This document shows positions 23,929 through 41,502 of a stretch of 64,000 bases of DNA, one piece after another. Source of the stretch: Hevea brasiliensis (lineage: Eukaryota > Streptophyta > Magnoliopsida > Malpighiales > Euphorbiaceae); the NCBI RefSeq assembly GCF_030052815.1, contig NC_079505.1, positions 69,772,324 to 69,836,323 of the forward strand, written 5' to 3'. The stretch's first letter is position 1; each line of letters starts with the position of its first letter. The position numbers were made by a program, and so were the translations under genes. The notes beneath the pieces are model-generated. The model searched no databases. It saw only the letters and a program-made list of their open reading frames with translations, and was not told where the DNA came from.

Positions 23929-26490
23929 TGTAACACCCCTAATTTTTAAATTAATTATTTTATGGGTAGATATTAATATTTCATTTTATTTGAATTTTGA
24001 AAAATTATTTGAAATTTTTTGGATTTAAGAAATCGGGTTAGATTTTTTGAAAATATAAAACTTTGATGATTTTTAAAAATAAATTTAAAGACCACGTGGA
24101 AAAACCAAAAATATATTTGGACTCTACAAAATTTTTTTGAGTTTTTGGTCCTAGGGCAGAGTAAAAATTCAAATTTTTATATCCTGAATCGGACCGGCCG
24201 AATCGAACCGGCCCAGGTCAGACCGGTCGAATCGGACCGGCCCTTTCCTTTTTCCTTTCCCCTTCACCTGCGCGTCCCGACCTCTCCCCTTCTCTCCTCA
24301 TTTTCTCTCTCCTTCCTCCGCCCCTCATCGGCTAACCGCGACCCCAGCCTCCCTAGCAAGCCTCCAGGCCGCCGGAAACGTCTCGTGAAACCCACCCCTG
24401 TGAGCGCGCGCTGCTTCGTCTTCCCGGCCAAAATTCGGCCGATCCGGCCATCGATTGGATCGGATCTTATGCCAAAACCCATCTATACCTCAGGAGCTTT
24501 CCATAGACACCAAGAATACCAAAATCCATCAAGCGATTTGTCCAATTTTTATCTGGGAAGTTTTAGCCCATTTTGACTTTCGGGTTAGATTTCTCAAAAA
24601 CCATAAACCCCACAAAAAATCCGAGAGTATCGGAGTGCTCCACTCATCGAGAGCTTCGCGGCAATACCCATTTCAAATTTTTCCGACACTGTTTTTCGGT
24701 GGGTCTCACAAGACTTCACAGTGTTTTTCCGAGCATTAAACGAGCTTAGAAAATTTCGTAAAAATTATATACTAACCCCTGTGTTGTGGGCTTCGCGTAG
24801 GTACCTTCAATTCGCGGAAATTCAACAGTTGCTCGAATCTGTAATTTTGAGCCGGGCAGACAGGCTACCGAAAAAGTCTCCGAATGGGTCGAGATTATAT
24901 GCTACCCCACCATTTTCAGACGTCCCGGATGCGTCTCCAGGGTCGGAATTGGCATAGGTAAACCCGAACCCTCATTTTCCTTAATTATCTAGTGCTTGAT
25001 TTCGATTAAAAATCTATAAAATATTCGTGGTAGGTTAGAAAAATATAATTCCTTTTGTGTTAGCTCTATAATATTGCTAAGGACCACGGGACAAAGTTTT
25101 AGAATTTTTAGAGCTTATTTGGGTAGTTTTTGCAAAAGGGGTAACTGTAGGGACTAAATTGTAATTTTTCAAATTGTGATTGTTGACTGTTTGAGTGGGC
25201 CCAAGAGAGGCCATGTGATGTGATTGAGTTATGGATGTGTGGCTTGTGGATATAGAAGTGCATTTTGAATCCTTTTTTAGGTTGGATAGGTCCCAGGTAT
25301 AAGAGAGACTCTACCAGATTTTCGGCAAGACTAAGGGTGTCATTGGTATTTTCCAAGCTTGTATCGAGTCAAATATTTAAATATTTATAATGAAATTTGT
25401 CAGATGAGTTAGGACAACCTTCCCCCTTCTCCTAGCCGCCGCAGTGACCACGGTTAAGTCTGTGAGTAAAATATTAATTTTAATTATAATTTCGATATTA
25501 TTTTATGTTCAAGCATGTCTATGCATCACTTATAAATATGTATCTATGTAGTCAAATACTAGGCACGTTTTATATTGCATTCATAATTGATGAAGTGTCA
25601 TGGATGTTGTTTGTGGTAATTGAGAGCAGTGTGCGTACGTTGGCGCGCGTGTGGTATGGTATTGGATATGGACAAGATGGGTAGACACGACTTGAGAGAC
25701 TTGCTAGGACCCCGCACTTGATTTATTAAGCGAAAGTTCGACTTGAGAGACACTCGCTGGCAGATGTTGGATTAAGAGAGCTGTATAAGGAATCAGCTCC
25801 CATATATGTAATGTTTGAATAGTGTTGGATGGGTGAGTGCTCCAAATTGCCTTTTTATTGCTATGATGTGGTTTGTATGAAAATTTTATGATGATGTTGC
25901 ATTCTATGCCTTATGATGCATTATCTTTAGTTGGCTATAGAAATTGTGATTAAAATTATTATTTTACTCTCTGAGTAGAACGCTCACTCCTGTTCATCTA
26001 TTTTTCCAGGCCACAGGAGGATTACTTGTTGTGACTGACCTGCTCTTCTTCTTCGAAGGTCAATTAGTAGTTTTTGATGTATTTTGTATAATTGAGTTAA
26101 ATTTTAGACTCCGCATGTGTTAGGAGTATTTTAATTAATTTGGGTCTGTAATATAATATTGTGCTGAATTTGTAAGAATATTAATTGAATGCATAACTGG
26201 ATGAAATGAGGGAGCTGAGCTCCCATTGGACTTTATGATATTATGAATATGTGGAGAGTGAGATGAACTCCCCAATTTATTATATATTATATTTACAGGT
26301 TGGGCAAGTAAAAAACTCTCCGTTGAACGGTCCATTTTATGGCCGGACTCTGTCCAGTTGAATTCTTCAAATTGGGCCCAAATGGACCTTAGGATTGGGT
26401 TGAGGAATAGTTAGACTTACTACAGACCTCGGGAATTTTAGGCTGGCCCAGGTCCTAGTGTCGGTTTGGCCCATAGGTTGGATCGTGACA
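23929..26490 (-). mobile_element. Solo LTR B (2562 bp), inverted relative to A
   Basis: On the plus strand it starts TGTAACACCCC and ends GGATCGTGACA, the reverse complement of the A ends. The flanks GGTTA (23924-23928) and GATTA (26491-26495) form a 5-bp duplication with one mismatch. Interior blocks match A in reverse, including the CCGGTCC-rich section at about 24190-24240 and the GGAGCTGAGCTCCC-like segment near 26210. ORFs inside (for example at 24145-24576) are mirror images of those in A and are not genes. Confidence 0.88.
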
Positions 26491-27429
26491 GATTAATCAA
26501 ATCAAACACGTTAGCTTAAGTTTGTTAGTCTTGCAATTACACAAGCCATATGTGTCGCATTCTTCAGTGTCAATCCTACATGGAGAAGATGAAAGTTTGT
26601 TAGTCATTCAATAAAAAAAATTACTGCGCGTAGGCCTATGAGTTAAGATTTCTCCATGGTACTCTTCAAGCTACCTATTAACTAGCTAAACCATTATTAT
26701 TATTATTATTATTATCAGCTAAATCAGAAACTACCTGGAAAGACCATTAATTTGTCTTTTGATCTAGTATTTTCCATTCATGTACTGCTGGCATGTTCGC
26801 TCAAAGTCAAACGAACCTGGCCAGAAATTTTATAGCTTCTCTTTCTTCCTAAAACAACTTTTTATGTTTTATTCCAACATAATGCTGACAGTTAATCTTT
26901 TCTGTTTTAGATTGTGAGCATTGAGTAAGAGGTTTGTATTGTGGCTTTGTGGGAAGATAATATGAACAATTTCTGGTACCTTCTTCTCTAAGTTAATCTT
27001 CAGGCCTTCCAGTTCAGGTTTTATTTTTCTTTATTCCATTACTTCAACATAAATATTCTACACTATTGATAGTCAACATTGATGGTTGGATCAAGAAAGA
27101 ATCAGTGAAAAATAGCGTATGCATCTGCACTCACACATTCCATTGTCCTGAAATGTGATTTTCTTAAGATCACATTCGAGTACTACAATGACCGTAGTTG
27201 CAAGGAAACACCATGAATTGAGAGCGACAGTGACAAGCAAGTAAACTGCCCAAAAGATTAACCATCTGGTATCATGTTATTGACACATAAAAATTTATCG
27301 GAGGGTAGTTGACCTGCAATCTAAGCCTTGTGTGCATCTCCTCACCCTACTTTCTCAGTTTTTTTCAGAGTAGCAATCTCTTTTTGATGTGAAACATGAG
27401 AGACAAGATTAGAATTTGCTACGAAGCTT
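26491..27429. other. Region between solo LTR B and lectin remnant, no supported gene
   Basis: No complete gene. It may contain the tail of the gypsy-type element and perhaps 3' sequence of the kinase remnant: AATGCTGACAG at about 26881 resembles AATGATGCTGAC at the 15591 break, which is suggestive only. A short (ATT)n tract lies at 26693-26715. Confidence 0.4.
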
Positions 27430-28160
27430 TTTACACACTTAAACCAGGAGAGAACTTGTACAACAATGAAAACTAGTTTTTGCAAGTGGTGTGTTTGAAC
27501 AAGGCTATTTTTCCTAATAGAGAGTTGAACAATCATTATTTAGGAATTTGGTTCAAAAAGGACAAGACAAAGAAGATAGTTTGGGTTGCAAATTGAGACA
27601 ATTCCCTGATAGATTCCTCTAGAGCTCACAACTAGGCAGGATGGGAATATAATGATAAAGATGCCAGGCTGATTCCCATTACAGTAAATTGTGGTTCTCT
27701 TGCAACAACTAGACCAAGTAATACTAGCGTAGAACTTCTTGAATCCGGAAATCTAATTCTCATTCAGGAAGAAATAACTGTCTGGCAGAGTTTGGATTAT
27801 CCAACTGATACATTTTTGCCTGGAATGGAATTAGGATGGTTTGACACGGATACAAATCACACAAGGAAAGAGTTCTCTTGTATCATGGTTAAGCCCATCT
27901 TTGCCAATTAGTGGTTCATTTGCTTTTGGCATAGATCCTGTAAATAAGTCACAGATCAAAGAGTGGCAACCAAGTGATAACCGAGACATTGGGTTTTGGG
28001 ATGGCCAATGTTTCAGGTTTATATTCCAAAGTTCTTCAGATAGGTACAATTTCAGCTTTATATCAAATAACAAGGACATTTACCTCACTTATGATAACAA
28101 TGAAAGTATTACACCTTCATGGTTTGTATTGGCTTCATCTGGGGATATCAACGAGTAAGA
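27430..28160 (+). pseudogene. G-type lectin receptor kinase pseudogene: lectin and S-locus glycoprotein half
   Basis: Homology starts around TLKPGE (27440) and continues through NNHYLGIWFKKDKTKKIVWV (27530-27590), LLESGNLIL, and VWQSLDYPTDTFLPGM (27780-27830), all landmarks of the bulb-type lectin domain. An open frame at 27841-28158 then encodes the start of the S-locus glycoprotein domain (SGSFAFGIDP, FWDGQCFRF, YNFSFISNN). Stop codons interrupt the lectin part near 27480, 27594, 27635 and 27688, and a frame change is needed near 27840. It ends without PAN, transmembrane or kinase domains, about 40 bp before the stop codon of the convergent zinc-finger gene. The style of the S-locus part resembles the CES101-like subgroup; this is inference. 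Confidence 0.8.
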
Positions 28161-28201
28161 AGGCATAGAAATTGTATCCTGGACTTCCCACATCTCACTA
28201 G

Positions 28202-28701
28202 TCAACTATATCCCTTGCCCAGGCAGTTTAGACAGCGCTGAACCCTGCAACACACATCAAAGCAACATACAAGTAAATTCCAGTGATAACCACCGAAAGT
28301 AAAACAGAAATTAGAAGATAACAAGGAACACACACCAATTACTAACCTGTTACCATCACAAGTAGGGCAAAGGCAAGGGTTCACAGCAATGGGATCATAT
28401 AAAGGCGACCACTTTATAGTAGCATTGCCTTTGCACAATTTGCATATATAATACCCTTTTCCTCTGCATACTCCACAAGGCAATGCATCCTTTCTCTGGA
28501 CCAAAGAAAAAACAAAACTCTGAACAATAAATGATAATGGTAGCAAAAGAAAAGGTACTCTTTTAAAAGATTTACCAGTTTGAGCTCAGTTGCATAGCGA
28601 AAGCCTCCGATAGCTATAGATGAAGTGATATTGAGAGCGGCCACACTACCCAAGAAAATAGCAGCTCCAGTAGCCAGCGTGCCCAGCGGTTTTGGAATCA
28701 T
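28202..28701 (-). CDS. Small DnaJ-type cysteine-rich zinc-finger protein, 105 aa, three exons
   Basis: Exons 28701-28576, 28495-28347 and 28244-28202 join in frame with donors GTAAAT and GTTAGT and acceptors GTCCAG and TTGCAG. Residues 8-30 are hydrophobic and small (a transmembrane helix or membrane-associated N-terminus). Residues 49-99 hold four CxxC pairs (49/52, 60/63, 85/88, 96/99), two of them followed by GKG, as in the zinc-binding domain of DnaJ and of plant BSD2/ORANGE-type proteins. There is no J domain. Such J-less zinc fingers are known in plants as chaperone-like factors, often in plastids; whether this protein goes there is not clear from its short N-terminus. I do not recognise a specific named orthologue. 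It converges with the lectin pseudogene, leaving about 40 bp for a 3' UTR outside it. Confidence 0.85.
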
Positions 28702-28822
28702 TTTTCGGGGTTGAGGTCCTCACAGGATTTTCTTCGAACAGTACGAGTGAATGAAACAAAGAGCTCAACCTTCTATACAAATCTCGTGGCCTGCCTACCC
28801 ACTAGTCAACGACTGCAGAGAC

Positions 28823-28829
28823 TTTTATA
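28823..28829 (-). promoter_or_regulatory. Candidate TATA box of the zinc-finger gene
   Basis: Minus-strand sequence AACTATAAAAGTC, about 125 bp upstream of the ATG at 28701. A good match to the plant TATA consensus at a normal distance. Confidence 0.55.
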
Positions 28830-30884
28830 GTTTCCTTGTACGGGTAAAACACACTGTTTTAACGTCATATGCGATTGTTGGCCACCGGTGAGTAGCGTAC
28901 TGGCAAGAATACAACGGTCCCTGTTCCAATTCTTGTTTCTTGAGAGTTGAGAATGATTACAGTTTACGAGATTTTTACAGAGTCAAAGCAACCTGAAATG
29001 AAAAATGATTATTTAATCAACTATAATATAGAGTTTGATTGGTAGATGATCGGGGGAAGGTTCACCGAGGCTTCATTGTCATCCCTGAGCAATATATTCA
29101 TATATTCATCATATTCTTGAAAATAAAGATAAAATAAAATAAATTATATAGAGTATTTCACTTCTATCTCCTAATGAGAAAACAACAACCCCAAAATTTA
29201 TCTTGCATGCCATTTTGAAATTCCAAAATTTTCTTATCATTTCATTTCTCGCATCTTCCGCTGATCCAACAAGAGCTTACAAAATTGACTGCAAATAATT
29301 AAATAAATAAAAAATAATAACACCCTCTACCTCTTCTCTCAGAAAATCGATTCGAAGAGAAGAAATGAAACCGATCAAAACCCAGAATATGAAAACCACA
29401 GCTATAAACCAAGAAAAATTCCCTCTATCAGAAGAAGGTAATCACAAGTACCTGGAGAAATAAGCATTTAATGTGGCTTGGTGCAAGAACACAAGGAGAG
29501 GAAAGGGAGAAATTAACTGTGAAGCTAATTAGCGTTGCAAGTCTTTCCAGGCAGGCAACTTCATCCACTGCACTGGAAATACCAGTGAACGGATTATGTA
29601 GCAACAGTTCCCTTTCCTGCTGAACTTGGGCTAAGAACCTAAGCCCAACCTAAAGAGATGCCCCATGCCTAAAATTTATTGTGGGCAACAATAGAATTAT
29701 TTCAAGAGTTGAACGGAACGTAGAACTGAAATTCTCTGCTTCCTAAAAAATTTATTAAAAATAACTTACTGTAAAGCAGTGGGGCACCACATGAACTGAT
29801 GTGGGGTCAAATGAGCCCACTATAAATTTTACTAACTTAATTTAACTCCACAAAGTTAAAATTTTTGATCCCATAAAATAATTAAAAATTTCATAAAAAG
29901 AGTGTCTACTAAACTAAGTGGGAAGAGTAAGTAAATTATTGCCTCTCTCTACTTGTTCCACTACCATGCCACTTCTCTCTTTTGTTCCTCCCTCTTGATC
30001 TCTGCAATTTCTACTTGGTTGTTGTCATTCCATTATAACAAAAAATTCAACACAACCCATTAAGATTGTTGGGTTTTTCTTGGAAAATTGAGCAACAAAA
30101 AATATAATTCTAATTTTATTAATTTCAATTGAAAATTAATTTATAATTTATGAATTGAGTAACTGATTAAAATTATTCTTTGTTATGGATAGTATTTTGT
30201 TTCTTTTACTTAATTATCATAAATATTAATAAATTAATTATGTAGAAATTATTTTAATCCACCTAGTTTGACATCAATCTAATATGTTTTAAAATTTCTA
30301 TTTTATTTCGATCCATTTAGTTTGATATCATTCTAATGCAATTTTTTTTTTAAGAATTGAATTTAATTATAAAACATATTTTTCAGGTAATGGATAATTT
30401 TTTTTATTTAAAAAAAAAACTTTAGAGTAATCACAAATTTTCAAAGAAACCAATAAGCAACAAAATAGCAAAAAATTTCAAAGAAATCTGATCCAACATT
30501 AAACACTAAAATATTGAACTATCGTCCTAATGATTAGAAAAACTTTTTCATGGGTCAACAGATAAAAAAAATAATAAAATATATTCTTATAATTGTATTC
30601 AACGAGATTTAATATCTTGAAAATTCTTAAAAATTAAAAAAAATTAATTAATTAATTTTTTATTATAATAATATATTTTTCATTACAAAGAGTATTTAAG
30701 GCTTTAAATTTAAAAGCGATTAATTTATAACAATACGTACTCTATTTACATTCATTCATTTACCACGAATTAAGGCACTTTACTTTGTTTTAGTTTAATG
30801 AATATAGAAATTAATTATATTTAAATAAAATTAACCTTGATGATTAATATTTTTAATTCCGCTACTAGAGTAAGTTGCTTTTTG

Positions 30885-30950
<66 letters not shown>

Positions 30951-33766
30951 TTAAAAAATTAAAATATTAATAAAAAAGGGGGTAATGTCATGTATCTGAA
31001 GCAAGAGAAATGGAATATCTAATTTGTGAAACACGACAGGTGTTTTCCTTTTCATTAAACAAAAAAGAAGATTATAGACCAACAATGATTATGTGTTGTG
31101 TGGTTAGATCCTTCATCGGTTTGATTCACATGTCACATCACCTGCCCTTTCAAACAACCCACGGACGACATCTGTAGGCTGCTGCTCCATGGAATCCATT
31201 GGTTCCTGTTCTTGCCTTATTTTCACGAATGATCGGCTCACTTATTTGGAATTATCACCTGCCTTGTCCAACCGCAACTTTTCTTTTTAATAGAAAATTT
31301 ATTATTTTTTTTATTTTAATAAAATTAATTATTTTATTTTTTTATTATAATAAATATTTTAATTAATTAAAATTCCAAATGAAAGTTTTGCATTGTATTA
31401 AGATCATGCTTACATTAATTAAAATTTTAATATAGTCAAAAAGACAATCAAATAATGGATATATATTATTTTTTTCCCTTTATTATTTTCATTATAAAAA
31501 AAAATTCATTTTATTAAATTGGATAGAAATAAATTCAATGTGGCAAAATTAAATATAATATTGATATCATCATATTAATTACAATAAAAAATTTATAAAA
31601 TATAAATAATTTATATATAAAAAATATTTTTTTAAAAATTTATTTTTCATAAAATATTTTTTATTATTTAATTGTAATATTAAAATAATAATATATTATA
31701 TTATATAATCTATTTATAAATATTTTCACATTTTAATAGGAATATTAAAATATATAAAATAAAAAATAATTTCTTTTTATCGATGATAACCAATAATATA
31801 ATTACAAAAATTATCATATTTGGACTTGAAGTCAATTAGTATTTTCAAAAATTAAACCCATTTTAAACTCAGGCCAATATTTAATTGTTCTCTTACACTA
31901 TGTTTAGGAATTCTTATTAAATAGAAAAAGAAAACATAGTATTTAATTCATGAAATATGAAAAAAAATAAAAAAAATAATTTCAAGCATTAAAAATAAAA
32001 TAATAACATTTTAAAATTATTTTTAATATCAAGGTAATTAAGGATAATTCTTATTCCCTCAATTTTAATAAGAAAATCAATTTAGGTTTAAAGGAATATG
32101 TAATACCCTATTTTTTTTTTCAATGTATTTGAATTTCGAAATTTAATGAACATTTCTAGTAACTTATTTGATGTTTATAGATTTCTAAAATAAGTCAATT
32201 ATTTATATTTGAGCTTTCAGATATTTTTATGCTGTCATATTTTTTTTTTGGATTTTTATTTAATTAAAAAAATTTATTTAGATTTTTTTATCCTCTTTAT
32301 TACGGAGATGAGAGATAGATAAACAGACAAAAAAGTGAGCGGAGTAGAGAAATCCCTCCTTTAATAGCGCCATCTCAATCACACGAGCACACCTAAGCAA
32401 CTTTAAGAAGTTCTAGCAGTGGCAAACGATAATGCAATGGTAATAAAAATACAATGAATATGGATGGAGTGAAGAAAAATTTTATAAAATAAGGTAAGAT
32501 AAGATAAGGTAATTAAATATAAATAAATAATTTTTTTTTTAATTTATTAATTTTATGAGTTGAAAAAGTGAGAGTTTTAAAAATTTTGAAACTAATTTGG
32601 AAATTGTCACCAACAATTTCTAGGCACTCGTAAGTACCACTTCATTGGTAAAACTCCATTAATATCTGAATCAATCAATCAGTTCTCACTAATATCTTGA
32701 TTAATCACATATCATAAAATTTCAATCAATTAATAGATTTTATCAATATATTAACCAATCATAACCCACCAAAATTTTAACCAATCATATTTAACCACAC
32801 AAAAAATTCAATCAATCACAATTAATTTCATATAGTGTTGTTAGAATTAAATCAGATCAGAATAGTCAGACCAGTTTAATCGAGAACCAAAATACTAATT
32901 AGTTTGGTTCAAGGTTCAAACCTTTTATTACCGATTGAGTAACTAGTGAACCAATTATATCATAATCAAATAATTATGACCAATTAAATAAATTAATCAA
33001 GTAACTATAATAAATTACATCATAATCAATTATATCAATTAATCAAGTAATTATTAATCAATTAGATTTTAAATTAAATAATTATGATCAATTATATTAT
33101 AATCAATGTATAATCGTGTATTTTATCAATTAATCAAGTAGATCATAATTTAAGTAACTAATTAATTACATCATAATCAAGTACTATCTAGTATTTTATC
33201 AATTAATCAATTAGATCATAAATCATGTAATTATTATCAATTACATCATAATCAAGTAATCACTCATAAATTATCTATATAGATACTTCTCATCACTCAA
33301 AATTATATCCAAACTCATCAATCAATTTTTCTTTTAAGATTCAAAAATTCCTGCATTCTGCATATCCTCACTCTTGTAGTCCAATAATCTCTTTAGAGTT
33401 CAACTCATCAAGCAATGTGTATTCCATCTCCAAAATTATATTATAGAGGTTAGAGATTAAATTTATAGTTGAATATTGGATGCACTCCATTATATATAAT
33501 ACTTGCAAATATCTAATAGGCAGATGAAGAAAAGACATATCATTAGCTAATGCAGATGTAATGAATGTGACCTGCTCATTTAATTCCAAGAATGAATCAT
33601 AATCCAACGTTTAGAAGGAGAAAGGTATAAATTTTTTATTAATTGTAAAGAAAACCAACGAATGTAACTCACTTATTTCCAAGAATAATGCAACATTTAG
33701 AAGGGGAAGACAATAAATAAAAATTTCAAGTTAGTGTATAAATTAATTATATTTAGATTAAATATT
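28830..33766. other. AT-rich intergenic region, no supported gene
   Basis: No coding region was supported. A less AT-rich island at about 31080-31290 has no frame or recognisable domain. From about 32640 to 33270 the sequence is a loose mosaic of AATCAATTA, ATCATAATCAAGTA and similar words, apparently a decayed simple or tandem repeat. Confidence 0.5.
30886..30945. repeat. (AT)n microsatellite
   Basis: Uninterrupted AT dinucleotide tract of about 60 bp. Confidence 0.95.
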
Positions 33767-34616
33767 TATTACATAATTTCTTAACATAACAATTTTTCTG
33801 AAAAAAAATGACATGGTGATTCTTCTCTCTTCTCTCCTCTTGAATGTTTTTTCTTCCTCTGTCTCTTGAACAGGTCCTTCCCTTTGTAGATACCAAAGTT
33901 ATTCCAAAGTCTAAATTTTTATTGAACTTAAACAATTATATATATTTTTACATTATAGCTATCTTGGGCTTATAAAGAGTAGGCCAACAAACCCAACTAA
34001 AAATAAATCTAAATTTTTTTAAATTCTTTTAAAATCTCAAAATTCTCTAAAAAAATGAAAAATACAAAAAGTTGTTTAGAGAACAACTCTTGAGATTTTC
34101 TCTCTGTTTCAGGATTTATTACATAATTTTTTAACATAACAATTTTCCTAAAAATGTTTGTTGATTATGAGAAATTGCCATACTCACTTTGTGGAGCTAA
34201 AACCACACAGAAGTTCAACACCTTTGTTCCATCATTTCAGCTTGTGTGTAGCAACAACAATGATGCAAAATCATTCAGAAAAAAAAAAAAAGACATTTTT
34301 CTCTTAAAATATGAGGTGACAGTTTTTGCTTACTTTGTTGATCTCTCTTCTCTGTCCCTTAAACAGTCTTTTCCCTTTAATGGGTCCTTCATTTGTAGAT
34401 ACCAAAGTCATCAAATACAACTCTATTGAACTCGAACAATTATATGTATTTTTTACATTATCGCTATTTCGGGCTTATAAAGAATGGGCCAACAAACCCA
34501 ACTAAAAAAAATAGATGTAAATATTTGAATTTTTTTAAAATTTCAAAATTAAAAAAAAAATACAAAAGCTGTTTAGAGAATAACTCCTGAGAGTCTCTTT
34601 ATTTCAGGCTTAATAT
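33767..34616. repeat. Two-copy tandem duplication, unequal lengths
   Basis: Copy 1 (33767 to about 34116) and copy 2 (about 34117-34616) both begin with TTACATAATTT(C/T)TTAACATAAC. They share GTAGATACCAAAGT, GGGCTTATAAAGA, GGCCAACAAACCCAACTAAA and TTTAGAGAA(C/T)AACTC in the same order. Copy 2 is about 150 bp longer, the extra being at about 34155-34330. The open frame at 34154-34429 falls in this extra part and shows no domain. Confidence 0.8.
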
Positions 34617-36029
34617 AGATATAAGATATAAAAGTTAGAATATTTAGGAACCACTTCTTCTCTTCAAAACTGGTGGCAATTGATCCGCCCATTCTTTACC
34701 GAAAAAACTGAGAAAAGGGCAGCCTAGCCATAGATTCGCTTACGCATGAAATGACAAAAATGATATCACTATATATCTAGCAATAATTTCGCTTCATATT
34801 TTGAATAAAAAAAAATACTGTATTTATGACACATTTAAAAAAAATCTTAAATATAAATTATAAATAATTAAAGAGATCTTACATATCTAAAAATGGAAGA
34901 GCTTGGAGAGAGGTTGAAGCCGATTTCAATGTTTTGAAACAGAAAAATCTATAAATATCTATGTTTTGGATATGTTGAGAGCTCCATTAAATTTAAATTT
35001 ATATTTGTTTATTATTAAATAAATATTTAATTATTAAATTATTGATTATATAAATATTTTAAAATTCCTAAGAATTTATTTACGGTTATCGTTATATTTC
35101 ATACCCGAAAATAGTATTTTTAAATTTTATTACAAATAATTAATATTTATTTTAAGGCTGAGTTAAGTATTTGACTTTAGGATTTTTTTAAAAATTAAAT
35201 TTAATTAATTTAAAAAATATAAAAATAATAATTATATGGATTTTTATTAATTATTATAATTTATAATTAAAATTTGAAAATATGAAAATATTAGAATCTA
35301 AATTAAATTGAAATTAATAAATTAGATAAAATAGTAAATTTAATAAAATTTAAATTAAAAATTTTAATAATTAAAAGTCTAAAAAAAAATAATTTTAGTG
35401 ACCGATGTATACAAGTAATTAATCAGTTATTATATAGTAAAGAGCTTGCGAAATAGAGAATTATATTATGAGTTTTAATTTAAAATATTTATTAATTATT
35501 AAATTATAATACTTCTATCAATTCCAAGAGAAGTATTGTTTAACATGTTCATTAATATAAAATTTAATTTTTATAAATATAAAAAGTTAAATATATTAAA
35601 AAATAATAACATATATAGTGTTATTTAAGTTTAGATTAAAAAACATTTTTTAAGAAAAATTAGATATTGTTAAAAAATTGTTTTTAAAAAGTATTTTTAC
35701 TATTTTAAAATTTTTATAAATAAAAGTATTAAATTTAATTTCATATTAAATTTTAATATTTTATAATTAATATATTTAATAAAATATTTTTTAAAAAAAT
35801 TTAATAATGATCGCTCCTGAAGTTTTCTCTCCAGGGGCAATCTGGAAAATAATAATAAAAAAAGTGAAAATGAAACCATATTAATTTTTAACCCAAATTT
35901 ATTCCTCCTTATTCTCTTTAAAAAATAAAAAAATAAAAACACACATGGAGAGAGCGATTCGATGGCAAAATTGCAGTTCTAGCAAATTCAAAGCCCAACT
36001 ATTTAACCCTTTAACAGTCCAGACGCAAC
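34617..36029. other. AT-rich upstream region of the Raf-like kinase gene
   Basis: No gene seen. Mostly A/T runs; base composition normalises at about 35940, close to the promoter of the downstream gene. Confidence 0.5.
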
Positions 36030-36036
36030 TATAAAA
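36030..36036 (+). promoter_or_regulatory. TATA box of the Raf-like kinase gene
   Basis: TATAAAA in the context GCAACTATAAAACCAC, 92 bp upstream of the ATG at 36122. A CT-rich leader follows, which fits transcription starting near 36060. Confidence 0.65.
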
Positions 36037-36121
36037 CCACAGTACACACTCTCTGAATCTCTGTTCTGTTCCTTCTCCCTCTGCCAGCGGCAATCCTTGC
36101 TCTCCATTCTTTTCTCTTTCT

Positions 36122-41502
<5,381 letters not shown>

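Noticed and set aside
24145..24957. Frames of 78-143 codons
   Set aside because: Inside solo LTR B, mirror images of those in A; no domain.
15928..26490. A single large LTR retrotransposon with A and B as its two LTRs
   Set aside because: A and B are in opposite orientation and have different target duplications, so they cannot be the two LTRs of one element.
34154..34429. 91-codon frame as a gene
   Set aside because: It lies in the longer copy of a non-coding duplication and shows no domain.
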